The notes below the pieces were generated by a model. The model had not been told where the DNA came from and searched no databases. It saw only the letters and a program-made list of their open reading frames with translations. From an uncultured Eubacteriales bacterium (GTDB lineage Bacteria > Bacillota > Clostridia > Christensenellales > Christensenellaceae): a stretch of 9,118 bases of DNA. The first letter of the stretch is position 1; every line of letters starts with the position of its first letter. Where the stretch lies: the NCBI GenBank assembly GCA_902782475.1, contig CACZNR010000070.1:1-9118 (forward strand). Reading direction: 5' to 3'. The translations under genes and the position numbers were made by a program. Below, in pieces: positions 1 through 6,674 of the stretch.

Positions 1-393
1 GAAGGCTGGTTCCTTACGTATCATTTTCTCAACAGTCTCCTGCCCTATGAAGATGACCTTTATGTCTGTCATGGCAACTATCCTTGAAACATAATCCTTC
101 TGCTCTGTGAACAGTGTCGCCACACCGAAGAAGTTTCCCTTGTTGAGTTTTCTCATGGGCATCTCCTGACCTGATGCGGAAGGTATGTATACTGTGGCAG
201 TTCCGGACAGTATGAATGCTATGCTGCGAAGGAACCTGGTGCGGTCGAAGATGTCCTCACCTCTCTGATAGTCTCCCATTATGACATCATCCCCGGAAAG
301 GAATTCGATGAGCTCCTCCCTTTTGAGCCCGGTAAGGAGTTCTGATTTCTGCAGCATATTCATCTGTCTGTTAGTAAGTGATTCAACATTCAT
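1..393 (-). CDS. Crp/Fnr-family transcriptional regulator, N-terminal part (cut by window edge)
   Basis: The 131 codons visible encode the N-terminal cyclic-nucleotide-binding-like sensor domain of a Crp/Fnr regulator; the C-terminal winged helix-turn-helix lies outside the window. The beta-roll features of the family are readable: a GEDIF segment near residue 46, RFLRSIAFILSGTATVYIPS around 53-72, and GNFFGVATLF near residue 90, followed by a YVSRIVAMTDIKVIFI strand and the start of the long dimerisation helix. This wording matches clostridial Crp/Fnr proteins of unknown ligand. No cysteine cluster of the FNR iron-sulfur type is seen in the visible part. The start is the first ATG after an in-frame stop; it lacks a good Shine-Dalgarno sequence, but a consensus promoter lies just upstream. 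The gene forms its own unit downstream of the fumC terminator. The effector and targets cannot be told from the sequence. Confidence 0.85.
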   Translation of the reverse strand, partial: MNVESLTNRQMNMLQKSELLTGLKREELIEFLSGDDVIMGDYQRGEDIFDRTRFLRSIAFILSGTATVYIPSASGQEMPMRKLNKGNFFGVATLFTEQKDYVSRIVAMTDIKVIFIGQETVEKMIRKEPAF

Positions 394-428
394 ATTTTTG
401 TACCATTTGGGACATTTTTGCCGTACAT

Positions 429-457
429 ATTATGCCCAATCTATAGATAAATGTCAA
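429..457 (-). promoter_or_regulatory. Predicted sigma-A promoter of the Crp/Fnr gene
   Basis: On the minus strand a perfect TTGACA (452-457) is followed after exactly 17 bases by CATAAT (429-434). Transcription would begin near 422 and leave a leader of about 30 nt before the ATG at 393. The spacer holds a perfect 10-bp palindrome, ATCTATAGAT (439-448). The -35 box directly follows the T tract of the fumC terminator. Confidence 0.75.
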
Positions 458-458
458 C

Positions 459-487
459 AAAAAAGATCCTGTTTTTTACACAGGATC
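459..487 (-). terminator. Intrinsic terminator of rex-fumC
   Basis: Read on the minus strand, GATCCTGT (480-487) and ACAGGATC (465-472) form an 8-bp perfect stem with a 7-nt loop, followed by six T (459-464). It begins 22 nt after the fumC stop codon. The T tract abuts the -35 box of the next promoter. Confidence 0.85.
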
Positions 488-508
488 CTGATAAATAATA
501 ATTTAGTA

Positions 509-1894
509 TCAGACCATGTTCTCAGGCACCAGATATCTGTCAAATTCCTCTTCCGTAAGGAACCCAAGTGCCACACATGCTTCCTTAAGTGTGATGTTCT
601 CGGCATATGCCTTCTTTGCTGTCTTGGCTGCATTCTCATATCCGATGTATGGGTTGAGTGCAGTTACCAGCATGAGAGAATTGGTAACATTGTACTTCAT
701 CTTCTCCTCTATAGGAGTTATGCCTACAGCACAGTTCTTATTGAAGGAGAGTATCGCTTCACTTAGAAGTCTTACAGACTGAAGGAAGTTGTATGCCATT
801 ACAGGCATGAATACATTTAGTTCGAAATTTCCCTGTGAAGCAGCTATGCCTATTGTTGCATCATTTCCCATTACCTGTACTGCCACCATGGTGACGGCCT
901 CACACTGTGTAGGATTTACCTTTCCGGGCATTATGGAGCTACCAGGCTCATTTTCAGGTATCCTAATCTCTCCAAGTCCAAGTCTCGGACCGCTGGCAAG
1001 CCACCTTACGTCATTTGCAATCTTCATCATGTCGGCAGCCAGAGCCTTCACTGCACCATGTGCAAATACGATCTCATCCTTGCTGGTAAGTGAATGGAAT
1101 TTGTTGGAAGCTGTGGAAAATGCCGTTCCTGAAACTTCACTCACCTTCTTTGCAACGAGTACATCAAAGCCCTTCGGAGCATTGAGGCCTGTTCCCACTG
1201 CTGTGCCTCCAAGAGCCAGTTCCTTGAGAGGAGGAAGTGCTCTTTCCATGAGCTCTATGTCCCTTTCAAGGGATGCTCTCCATCCTGAGACTTCCTGGCA
1301 GAACTTTATAGGTGTTGCATCCTGAAGATGTGTCCTGCCGCTCTTTATAATGTCAGGGTATCTTTCCTCTAAACTCTTGAATGTCTCAATGAGCACCTTT
1401 ACTGCAGGGATCAGCTTCTCCTCAAGAGAGAGCACTGCTGCTATGTGCATTGCAGTCGGGAAAGTGTCGTTTGAGGACTGGCTCATGTTGATGTCATCGT
1501 TTGGATGAACGAGCCTTTCTCCAAGTATCTCATTGGCCCTGTTGGCAAGGACCTCATTGACATTCATGTTGGACTGGGTACCGCTTCCGGTCTGCCATAC
1601 AACAAGAGGAAAATGGTCATATAGTTTTCCTTCTGTGACTTCCTCGGCAGCCTGTACGATGGCCTGTTTCTTTTTCTCCGTCATCTTCTCAGGGCGAAGC
1701 TCGGCATTTGCAAGAGCAGCAGCCTTTTTAAGGAGTCCGAATGCATGAATGATCTCCCTTGGCATGGTCTCTATGCCGACACCTATAAGGAAGTTCTCAT
1801 GGCTCCTTTCTGTCTGAGCTCCCCAGTACCTGTCTGCAGGCACCTTTACTTCTCCCATGGAATCGTGTTCTATCCTGTATTCTCTGTTATCCAT
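509..1894 (-). CDS. fumC: Class II fumarate hydratase
   Basis: Cytoplasmic homotetrameric fumarase that interconverts fumarate and L-malate without an iron-sulfur cluster. The 461 residues match the usual class II length (about 460-467) and read collinearly with E. coli FumC. Visible motifs are [11 protein letters not shown] (101-111), HPNDD (130-134), SSND (140-143), [10 protein letters not shown] (186-195, catalytic His189) and the lyase-superfamily signature [11 protein letters not shown] (318-328) with the catalytic serine on its flexible loop. No active-site residue appears lost. The ATG lies 5 nt after the rex stop, and its AAGG ribosome site sits in the last codons of rex, so translation is probably coupled. 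Co-transcription with rex suggests redox control. In a fermentative cell it may serve the malate-fumarate-succinate branch; the direction of flux is an inference. Confidence 0.97.
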   Translation of the reverse strand: MDNREYRIEHDSMGEVKVPADRYWGAQTERSHENFLIGVGIETMPREIIHAFGLLKKAAALANAELRPEKMTEKKKQAIVQAAEEVTEGKLYDHFPLVVWQTGSGTQSNMNVNEVLANRANEILGERLVHPNDDINMSQSSNDTFPTAMHIAAVLSLEEKLIPAVKVLIETFKSLEERYPDIIKSGRTHLQDATPIKFCQEVSGWRASLERDIELMERALPPLKELALGGTAVGTGLNAPKGFDVLVAKKVSEVSGTAFSTASNKFHSLTSKDEIVFAHGAVKALAADMMKIANDVRWLASGPRLGLGEIRIPENEPGSSIMPGKVNPTQCEAVTMVAVQVMGNDATIGIAASQGNFELNVFMPVMAYNFLQSVRLLSEAILSFNKNCAVGITPIEEKMKYNVTNSLMLVTALNPYIGYENAAKTAKKAYAENITLKEACVALGFLTEEEFDRYLVPENMV

Positions 1895-1899
1895 TTTGT

Positions 1900-2520
1900 T
1901 TACCTTATATGATTTATCAGCTGGCTTATGGCATATGCCACAGTCTCTGTTTCAACCTTTACTTCAGCAGGCACCACCAGATATACCTGAGCATAATTGA
2001 GTATGGCAACTATACCTGCCTCAAGCATGCAGTCACATGCTTCCTGTGCTCTCTCTTCCGGTACGGTTAATACTCCTATCCTTATCCTGTTCCTCTTGCA
2101 GAAGGAAGAGAGCTCTTCGATTGGGCGGACTTCCCTTCCGTTTATCATCATCCCTGCCTTGTCGGCATCCTTGTCAAAGGCAGCCACTATATCTATTCCA
2201 TACTTTGAAAAGCCGTCGTGGGAAAGAAGTGCCTGACCGAGATTTCCTGCTCCCACAAGCACGGCCCTGTTATGGGTATCGTAGCCAAGGAAGCTCTCGA
2301 TATCCTTTATGAGCTCCTCCCTGTTGTATCCCACCTTGGGCTTTCCGGCTGAGCTGACGACTGAAAGATCCTTTCTTACCTGCACGTCATTGAGGCCAAG
2401 AGCATTGGCAATGATTGTGGCAGAGATATTGGTATATCTGTCATTTGTCAGATTCTTAAGATAATTAAGATAGCTTGGAAGACGTATAATGGTCTGTCTT
2501 GAAACGTTATCATAATCCAT
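1900..2520 (-). CDS. rex: Redox-sensing transcriptional repressor Rex
   Basis: Rex is a dimeric repressor that leaves DNA when the NADH/NAD+ ratio rises. The 206-residue protein has the expected two parts. The N-terminal winged helix (about 5-80) contains VRKDLS (48-53), then the AGKPKVGY form (58-65) found in many clostridial Rex proteins. The Rossmann domain has GAGNLG (90-95) for the dinucleotide and AAFD (113-116) at the end of the second strand, where an acidic residue favours NAD(H). One oddity is NYAQV (175-179) in place of the usual NFAPV, so a normally conserved proline is glutamine. The start ATG at 2520 has a loosely spaced AGAGG upstream. Rex is the first gene of the rex-fumC unit and commonly controls its own promoter and fermentation genes. 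Confidence 0.95.
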   Translation of the reverse strand: MDYDNVSRQTIIRLPSYLNYLKNLTNDRYTNISATIIANALGLNDVQVRKDLSVVSSAGKPKVGYNREELIKDIESFLGYDTHNRAVLVGAGNLGQALLSHDGFSKYGIDIVAAFDKDADKAGMMINGREVRPIEELSSFCKRNRIRIGVLTVPEERAQEACDCMLEAGIVAILNYAQVYLVVPAEVKVETETVAYAISQLINHIR

Positions 2521-2560
2521 AGATCTCTAAACCTCTTCGTTATTCAAAATTCTCTTTTTG

Positions 2561-2589
2561 ATAATACACAAGAAAAGCAAAAAACACAA
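2561..2589 (-). promoter_or_regulatory. Predicted promoter of rex-fumC
   Basis: On the minus strand TTGTGT (2584-2589) and TATTAT (2561-2566) are spaced by 17 nt, giving a start near 2554 and a leader of about 34 nt. A second TTGTGT overlaps the -10 edge (2566-2571). Both copies resemble a Rex half-site (TTGTGA/TTGTTA), but no complete inverted operator is present. The -35 box lies in the T-rich tail of the upstream terminator. Confidence 0.5.
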
Positions 2590-2625
2590 GGCGTTTTATC
2601 GATATGTATTTATCGATAAAACGCC
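2578..2625 (-). terminator. Intrinsic terminator of the DeoR-family gene
   Basis: A perfect 15-bp inverted repeat (arms 2590-2604 and 2611-2625, 6-nt loop) lies 21 nt after the stop codon at 2647. On the minus strand it is followed by TTGTGTTTTTTG, a U-rich tail slightly displaced from the stem. On the plus strand no T run follows, so termination is expected only leftward. Each arm contains the palindrome TATCGATA. Confidence 0.75.
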
Positions 2626-2646
2626 ATTATCTGTATTTTCCTTATA

Positions 2647-3432
2647 TCAGATATCAGCATTTATTATTTCAACGAAATGGTCGGAATACTGCTTTATTAC
2701 CTTTTGGTCATCCATGTTCGTTGTGATTATGGTGTCGATATCTCCTATGTCTGCACACTTTGAGAATGCCACCTTGCCGAACTTGGATCCGTCAGCAATG
2801 ACTATCGTCTGGCTGGCTCTCTTTATGAATTCCCTCTTCTCGTTTGCAAGCTGCATGTCGGTAGTGGTGATACCCTTCTCGATATCTATTCCTTCGGCTG
2901 ATATGAATGCCTTGTCAACATAGACATTTCTAAGTGTATTTATGGCAGTATCGCCTGATATGGAGTTGAATCCCTTTCTCAGGAAACCACCTGTGAGGAA
3001 CACATTGGCCTTGGAATTGGAATTCAGGAAGTATGCAACTTCAAGGTCGTTGGTGACTATGGTGATGTTCTCAACATTGGTAAGTGCCAGTGCCAGCTCC
3101 CTGGTAGTGGTCCCGGTATCGATGGCAATCTTGTCACCTGGCTTTACGAAGCTTGCTGCCATCCTTCCTATGAGCTGCTTGTCTTCCTTGTGCTCAACAA
3201 GTCTGTCGATATACGGAAGGTCGAAACGGTTGTTCTTTATGCTTATGGCACCGCCGTGGGTCCTCTTTAGGGATCCTTCTTCCTCCAGTTCCCGGAGGTC
3301 ATTACGTATGGTCGCTGATGATACATTGAAGAAATCACAAAGATATGAGACAGTGGTATTTGTCCTCCTGTCCACCAGATCAACTATTATCTTTCTTCTC
3401 TCTTCAGCAGAGTAATTGTCTGTTTTATTCAT
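2647..3432 (-). CDS. DeoR/GlpR-family transcriptional regulator
   Basis: At 261 residues this has the normal size and layout of a DeoR-family repressor that senses a phosphorylated sugar or related metabolite. The N-terminal HTH spans about 9-62: VSYLCDFFNVSSATIRNDLREL carries the recognition helix, and the family ending LKRTHGGA is present at 55-62. The sensor domain shows DTGTTT (105-110, phosphate-binding loop), TNDLEVA (127-133), LTGG (146-149), SAEGID (178-183) and the ADGSKFGK loop (213-220). It is monocistronic, with its own promoter and terminator. The ligand is not deducible. It is transcribed away from the asparaginase-esterase operon across a gap of about 530 bp, so control of that operon is possible but unproven. 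Many relatives control sugar-use operons, and no sugar kinase or transporter is present here. Confidence 0.93.
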   Translation of the reverse strand: MNKTDNYSAEERRKIIVDLVDRRTNTTVSYLCDFFNVSSATIRNDLRELEEEGSLKRTHGGAISIKNNRFDLPYIDRLVEHKEDKQLIGRMAASFVKPGDKIAIDTGTTTRELALALTNVENITIVTNDLEVAYFLNSNSKANVFLTGGFLRKGFNSISGDTAINTLRNVYVDKAFISAEGIDIEKGITTTDMQLANEKREFIKRASQTIVIADGSKFGKVAFSKCADIGDIDTIITTNMDDQKVIKQYSDHFVEIINADI

Positions 3433-3479
3433 CTCTCTTACACCATTCTTTTTATTGTGAACGCGTATGTGCTTTGTTT

Positions 3480-3485
3480 ATTATA
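3480..3485 (-). promoter_or_regulatory. -10 box of the DeoR-family gene promoter
   Basis: A perfect TATAAT on the minus strand lies 47 nt upstream of the start codon at 3432. The matching -35 region (around 3503-3510, GACTGA or AAGACT) is poor, so the promoter may be weak or activator-assisted. It begins immediately after the stop codon of the upstream pseudogene remnant. Confidence 0.5.
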
Positions 3486-3502
3486 CCCAGTAAATGTTGT
3501 TT

Positions 3503-3882
3503 TCAGTCTTTTTCAAGAAGAAATTCTCTTACTACCTTATTAAACCTTTTATATGCAGTCTGAAGGAAGCTGAGGGAACCATATTCTTCCTTTGTGAATC
3601 TTATCCATCTGCAGTTTTCCATCTGATCCTTCATCCACTTTGCACACTCTGGAGTACATGCATGGCTGGCATCCCCTGTTAGGAGAAGGGGTTATCTACA
3701 TGGTCGTTATTCTCGAAATAGTCTTCAGTGAATCCCTCCATGAGAGGATTTCTTGTATATGAAGAACTCATATTCAACTTCACGAACAACATTACTCTTT
3801 CTATGATATCACAATGCTTTTCCATGATGCAATTTTCATACCCTACAGCATATTTCCTTACTCTTATATGTTCCTTATGAGT
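3503..3882 (-). pseudogene. Decayed alpha/beta-hydrolase-like gene, C-terminal remnant with a frameshift
   Basis: The gap between deoR and ansA contains two adjoining minus-strand reading segments that both look like protein. The first (3679-3882, 67 codons) contains RVRKYAVGYENCIMEKH and SSSYTRNPLMEGFTEDYF, then reads DNPFS and stops. The second (3503-3691, 62 codons) reads PLLLTGDA, then CTPECAKWMKDQMENCRWI, and ends FNKVVREFLLEKD. They join as DNP-LLLTGD if the run of four C at the overlap is restored to five, so one deleted base explains the split. LLLTGDA followed by a cysteine/alanine helix and a C-terminal EFL helix resembles the last part of alpha/beta-hydrolase proteins, where the TGD aspartate is acidic and a GH motif should follow; no such histidine is evident. 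An in-frame stop (3883-3885) precedes the first segment, and no N-terminal half, Ser elbow or start with a ribosome site is present. The family assignment is tentative. Confidence 0.5.
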
Positions 3883-3922
3883 TTACAGAAGCTCTAAAGT
3901 TTAAGACTATACGATTATGATA

Positions 3923-3931
3923 TGTTATACT
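3923..3931 (+). promoter_or_regulatory. Extended -10 promoter of the ansA-esterase operon
   Basis: TGTTATACT is an extended -10 element (TGn followed by TATACT at 3926-3931). A TTAAGA at 3901-3906 is a poor -35, spaced 19 nt. Transcription would start near 3938, leaving a short leader that contains AAGAGG, spaced suitably before the ATG at 3961. Confidence 0.55.
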
Positions 3932-3960
3932 TTACATGAATAAATTAAGAGGTCAATGAC

Positions 3961-4953
3961 ATGAAAAACATTCTTCTTATCGCCACAGGCGGCACGATAG
4001 TTTCCAAGGAATCCGAGAACGGACTTGTACCGCAGGTCACATCCAGCGAGATACTGGACTACATACCCGAATCAAGAAAGATCTGCAACATCACAACAGT
4101 CCAGCTCTTCAACATAGACAGTTCAAACATAACCCCTTTTCACTGGCTGCGCATCAAGAACTGCATACAGGAAAACTACGGCAGATATGACGGTTTCGTT
4201 ATAACCCACGGCACGGACACCATGGCCTACACGGCATCTGCCCTTTCATATCTCATACAGAACAGCTATAAGCCGATAGTGCTCACAGGAGCCCAAAAAT
4301 CCATAGTTGAGCTGGATACGGATGCCAGGAAGAATCTTCTGAATGCCATCATCTTCGCTGCAGACGACAATGCATGCGGAGTAAAGATAGTTTTTGACAA
4401 CAACGTCATCATAGGTACAAGGGCAAGAAAGACAAGGACCAGGAGCTACAATGCCTTCCAGAGCGTGGACTATCCGAGCATAGCCATATTCCGCAACAAC
4501 AGGCCTCTCTATTACATCGAGGAAAAGAAGAAGTACAACGTCATATTCCATGACAGCCTGGATCCGAACATCTTTCTTTTAAAGCTCATACCGGGAACTG
4601 ATCTTCACATACTCTCCCTTCTCAAGGAAAAGTATGATGCAGTCATAGTGGAGAGTTTCGGCATGGGCGGTCTTCCTGGCGAAGACACGGAAAAGCTTGT
4701 AGCTATACTTGATGATTACCTGTCCTCAGGAAAGGTACTTGTAATGGCTACACAGGTCCCTTACGAAGGAAGTGACCTCTCCGTATACGAAGTGGGTACC
4801 TTCATGAAGAACAGGGAGAATGTCCTTGAGGCTTCCACCATGACACTTGAATCCGTTGTATGCAAACTCATGTGGATACTCTCAAAGACAAAGGATGCAA
4901 AGGAGATACACCGTTTATTCTATCTGCCGATAGATAAAGATATTCTTATATAA
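3961..4953 (+). CDS. ansA: Type I L-asparaginase (cytoplasmic)
   Basis: Hydrolyses L-asparagine to L-aspartate and ammonia. The 330-residue protein lacks a signal peptide, fitting the cytoplasmic type I family (about 330-340 residues). The two threonine motifs are intact: ATGGTI (8-13, nucleophile Thr12) and HGTDT (83-87, Thr85 and Asp86). Lys157 in the RARKTRTRSYNAFQS segment is the likely catalytic lysine. IDSSNITP (52-59), VLTGAQ (107-112) and FGMGGLPG (233-240) are further family landmarks, the last in the C-terminal domain that holds the allosteric site in some homologues. The start is supported by AGAGG about 9 nt upstream. It is the first gene of a three-gene operon with two esterases. 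Aspartate from this enzyme could reach fumarate through aspartase and so connect with fumC, but no aspartase is in the window. A glutaminase-asparaginase or Glu-tRNA amidotransferase GatD-type role is less likely given the length. Confidence 0.93.
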   Translation: MKNILLIATGGTIVSKESENGLVPQVTSSEILDYIPESRKICNITTVQLFNIDSSNITPFHWLRIKNCIQENYGRYDGFVITHGTDTMAYTASALSYLIQNSYKPIVLTGAQKSIVELDTDARKNLLNAIIFAADDNACGVKIVFDNNVIIGTRARKTRTRSYNAFQSVDYPSIAIFRNNRPLYYIEEKKKYNVIFHDSLDPNIFLLKLIPGTDLHILSLLKEKYDAVIVESFGMGGLPGEDTEKLVAILDDYLSSGKVLVMATQVPYEGSDLSVYEVGTFMKNRENVLEASTMTLESVVCKLMWILSKTKDAKEIHRLFYLPIDKDILI

Positions 4954-4957
4954 GGAG
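4952..4957 (+). promoter_or_regulatory. Ribosome binding site of the first esterase, overlapping the ansA stop
   Basis: AAGGAG begins inside the TAA stop of the asparaginase gene and lies 9 nt before the ATG at 4967. This fixes the start of the first esterase and shows that it is translated from the asparaginase transcript. Confidence 0.8.
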
Positions 4958-4966
4958 CAAATAGTT

Positions 4967-5779
4967 ATGGCTGTTTTGGAACTGACATACAGATCCCATG
5001 TGCTGGACTTTGACCAGAACCTTCTGGTCATGTTTCCTGATCCATCGGGACTGAAACTGTCGGAAAGCGATAAGGGAACAGACTTTGAATTCCCTGTCCT
5101 CTATCTTCTTCACGGCTACAGTGATGACCATACTTCATGGCTGAGGCGCAGCAGTGTTGAAAGATATCTCACAGAGGACCTGAAGAAACCTCTTGTCATA
5201 GTATGCCCGTCAGTACAGAATTCATTCTATTCTGACATGGTATACGGCTGGAAGTATTTCAAATACCTCACTGAAGAAGTTCCTGAACTTCTCAAGCGCT
5301 GGATAAAGATAAGCACCAGGCGTGAAGATACTTTCGTTGCAGGTCTTTCAATGGGAGGCTACGGTGCATACAAGCTGGCCTTCACATATCCTGAAAGATT
5401 CTCTATTGCAGCAAGCTTCTCCGGTGCACTGGACCTTGCTGAGAGCGGCAGAGGAAATCCTGACAAGGATGTCAAATGCTCTGACGTCTTCGGCATGAAG
5501 AGAAGCGAGACCGACGGCACAGAATTCGACCTGAAAGTAATGCTTCAGAAGGCTGTGGACAGCGGAAAGGAACTTCCAAAGTTCTATCTGTCATGCGGCA
5601 CAAAGGATCCTCTCTACAGGATAGACCTTGGATTTAGGGATCTTATGGAAAAGAAAGGCATCAAGGTCAATTATTCAGAGACTGAAGGTCTTGCCCATGA
5701 ATGGAAGTTCTGGGATCAGGAGATCGAAAAGTTCCTGAAGGTGCTTCCACTCAAGTCACTGGAAGAGATCAGGAGGTAA
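4967..5779 (+). CDS. Alpha/beta-hydrolase esterase (esterase D/EstA-like), copy 1
   Basis: A 270-residue serine esterase of the putative-esterase (PF00756-like) family, which includes streptococcal and lactococcal EstA tributyrin esterases, acetyl esterases and S-formylglutathione hydrolase. The fold landmarks are in order: YLLHG (46-50) for the oxyanion hole, the nucleophile elbow GLSMGG (126-131, Ser128), SCGTKDPLY (209-217, acid Asp214) and GLAHEWKFWD (241-250, base His244). The triad is therefore intact. No signal peptide or membrane segment is seen, so it is cytoplasmic. Natural substrates are probably short-chain acyl or acetyl esters, but this cannot be fixed from sequence. It follows ansA by 13 nt and precedes a paralogue by 4 nt. 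Compared with copy 2, it has a longer insert around residues 20-40, a longer region around 160-190 and a C-terminal extension of about 10 residues. Confidence 0.92.
   Translation: MAVLELTYRSHVLDFDQNLLVMFPDPSGLKLSESDKGTDFEFPVLYLLHGYSDDHTSWLRRSSVERYLTEDLKKPLVIVCPSVQNSFYSDMVYGWKYFKYLTEEVPELLKRWIKISTRREDTFVAGLSMGGYGAYKLAFTYPERFSIAASFSGALDLAESGRGNPDKDVKCSDVFGMKRSETDGTEFDLKVMLQKAVDSGKELPKFYLSCGTKDPLYRIDLGFRDLMEKKGIKVNYSETEGLAHEWKFWDQEIEKFLKVLPLKSLEEIRR
5771..5776 (+). promoter_or_regulatory. Ribosome binding site of the second esterase
   Basis: A perfect AGGAGG forms the last two sense codons of the first esterase, 7 nt before the ATG at 5784. The two genes are separated by only 4 nt, so translation is likely coupled. 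Confidence 0.85.
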
Positions 5780-5783
5780 TGAT

Positions 5784-6548
5784 ATGTCATTAGGAAGATT
5801 TTATTTTTATTCAGATGTGCTTCATTCTTCACAGATGGTAAGCATTGCTCTGCAGGAGCCAAAGATCCTTCTGAACCAGGAACCCAGCGAAATGGAGATA
5901 CTCTATCTTCTCCACGGTGCACAGGGCAGCTCACACTCATGGCCGTCATCCAGCAACGTTGAGAGATTCCTCTATGAATCCGAAAGGAACATGATGATCG
6001 TCATGCCTACCATGAAGACGAATTACTATCAGGACCACAAGATCGGCGACAGATACTACACCTACGTTGCAGAAGAGCTTCCGAAATACATCGAGAGCCT
6101 TTTCAATGTCACCCACAAGAGAGAGAATACATATGTGGCAGGTCTTTCAATGGGCGGCTACGGTGCAATGAAGTTAGCTCTGAGAAATCCTGAGAAATTC
6201 TGCTTCGGTGCATCCTTCTCCGGTGCAGTTGACATGAGAAAGCTCGTAAAGAACAGGATCGATGACAATCCACGTTACAGACCGATGTTCGGCTCATATG
6301 AGGAATTTGAGAATTCAGAGGACGATCTTGAGTATCTGCTCGAGAGAAACGTAAAGGAAGGAAGACCTCTTCCGAAGTTATATGTATCCTGCGGCACCGC
6401 CGATGGACTTCTTGATTCATCCATATACTTTGCAGACAAGGCAAAGTCCCTGGGATATGAAGTAAAGCTCCATAAGGAAAAGATGCTGGGACACGGATGG
6501 AGATTCTGGGATCTTGAAGTCGAAAAGCTCATAAGGACTCTGATCTGA
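5784..6548 (+). CDS. Alpha/beta-hydrolase esterase (esterase D/EstA-like), copy 2
   Basis: A 254-residue paralogue of the preceding esterase, about two identical residues in five by eye through the core. It has YLLHG (41-45), GLSMGG (120-125, nucleophile Ser122), CGTADGLLD (203-211, acid Asp207) and LGHGWRFWD (235-243, base His237), so it should be active. The regions that differ from copy 1 are the N-terminal strand pair (residues 20-35), the loop after LLHG and the cap segment at 150-185, all near the substrate pocket; this suggests a different acyl or alcohol preference. No export signal is present. It is the last gene of the operon, followed by a terminator. Around the nucleophile, 29 of 30 bases match copy 1 (5339-5368 against 6138-6167), which indicates descent by tandem duplication. 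Confidence 0.92.
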   Translation: MSLGRFYFYSDVLHSSQMVSIALQEPKILLNQEPSEMEILYLLHGAQGSSHSWPSSSNVERFLYESERNMMIVMPTMKTNYYQDHKIGDRYYTYVAEELPKYIESLFNVTHKRENTYVAGLSMGGYGAMKLALRNPEKFCFGASFSGAVDMRKLVKNRIDDNPRYRPMFGSYEEFENSEDDLEYLLERNVKEGRPLPKLYVSCGTADGLLDSSIYFADKAKSLGYEVKLHKEKMLGHGWRFWDLEVEKLIRTLI

Positions 6549-6622
6549 GTTTATCTTAAATACTGACGCCGGTCGCTGACCCGCGTTTTCTCTGCCCTTT
6601 TATATCAGGGGATAAGACAAGT

Positions 6623-6656
6623 ATACCTCTGTATCTTCCGGTACAGAGGTATTTTT
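6623..6656 (+). terminator. Intrinsic terminator of the ansA-esterase operon
   Basis: A perfect 11-bp stem (6623-6633 with 6642-6652, 8-nt loop) is followed by a T run on the plus strand (6652-6656). It lies 75 nt after the stop of the second esterase. Read on the minus strand, the stem is followed by ACTTGTC with no T run, so it is a weak candidate for ending the convergent minus-strand operon. Confidence 0.85.
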
Positions 6657-6674
6657 AATTAATGTTTTGTATCA

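Noticed and set aside
281..766. 161-codon plus-strand open frame across the Crp/Fnr start and the fumC end
   Set aside because: It runs antisense to two well-supported genes and their promoter/terminator, has Cys/Ser/Leu-rich composition typical of antisense translation, and shows no family motif.
789..1325. 178-codon plus-strand open frame inside fumC
   Set aside because: Antisense shadow of a highly conserved fumarase; no ribosome site and no recognisable domain.
2558..2923. 121-codon plus-strand open frame opposite the DeoR gene end
   Set aside because: It reads through the DeoR terminator hairpin and then antisense to the regulator; low-complexity Ser/Phe/Ile composition.
3345..3682. 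Two short plus-strand open frames across the deoR start and the gap
   Set aside because: They are antisense to the deoR start and promoter and to the hydrolase remnant; the minus-strand segments read far more like protein.
6566..6590. GC-rich patch with GGTC/GACC pairing after the second esterase
   Set aside because: The stem is only 4 bp with no T tract; the real terminator is the 11-bp hairpin at 6623-6652.
6623..6652. The same hairpin as a bidirectional terminator for the minus-strand operon
   Set aside because: On the minus strand the stem is followed by ACTTGTC and not a T run, so intrinsic termination in that direction is not supported, although convergent transcription could still end here.
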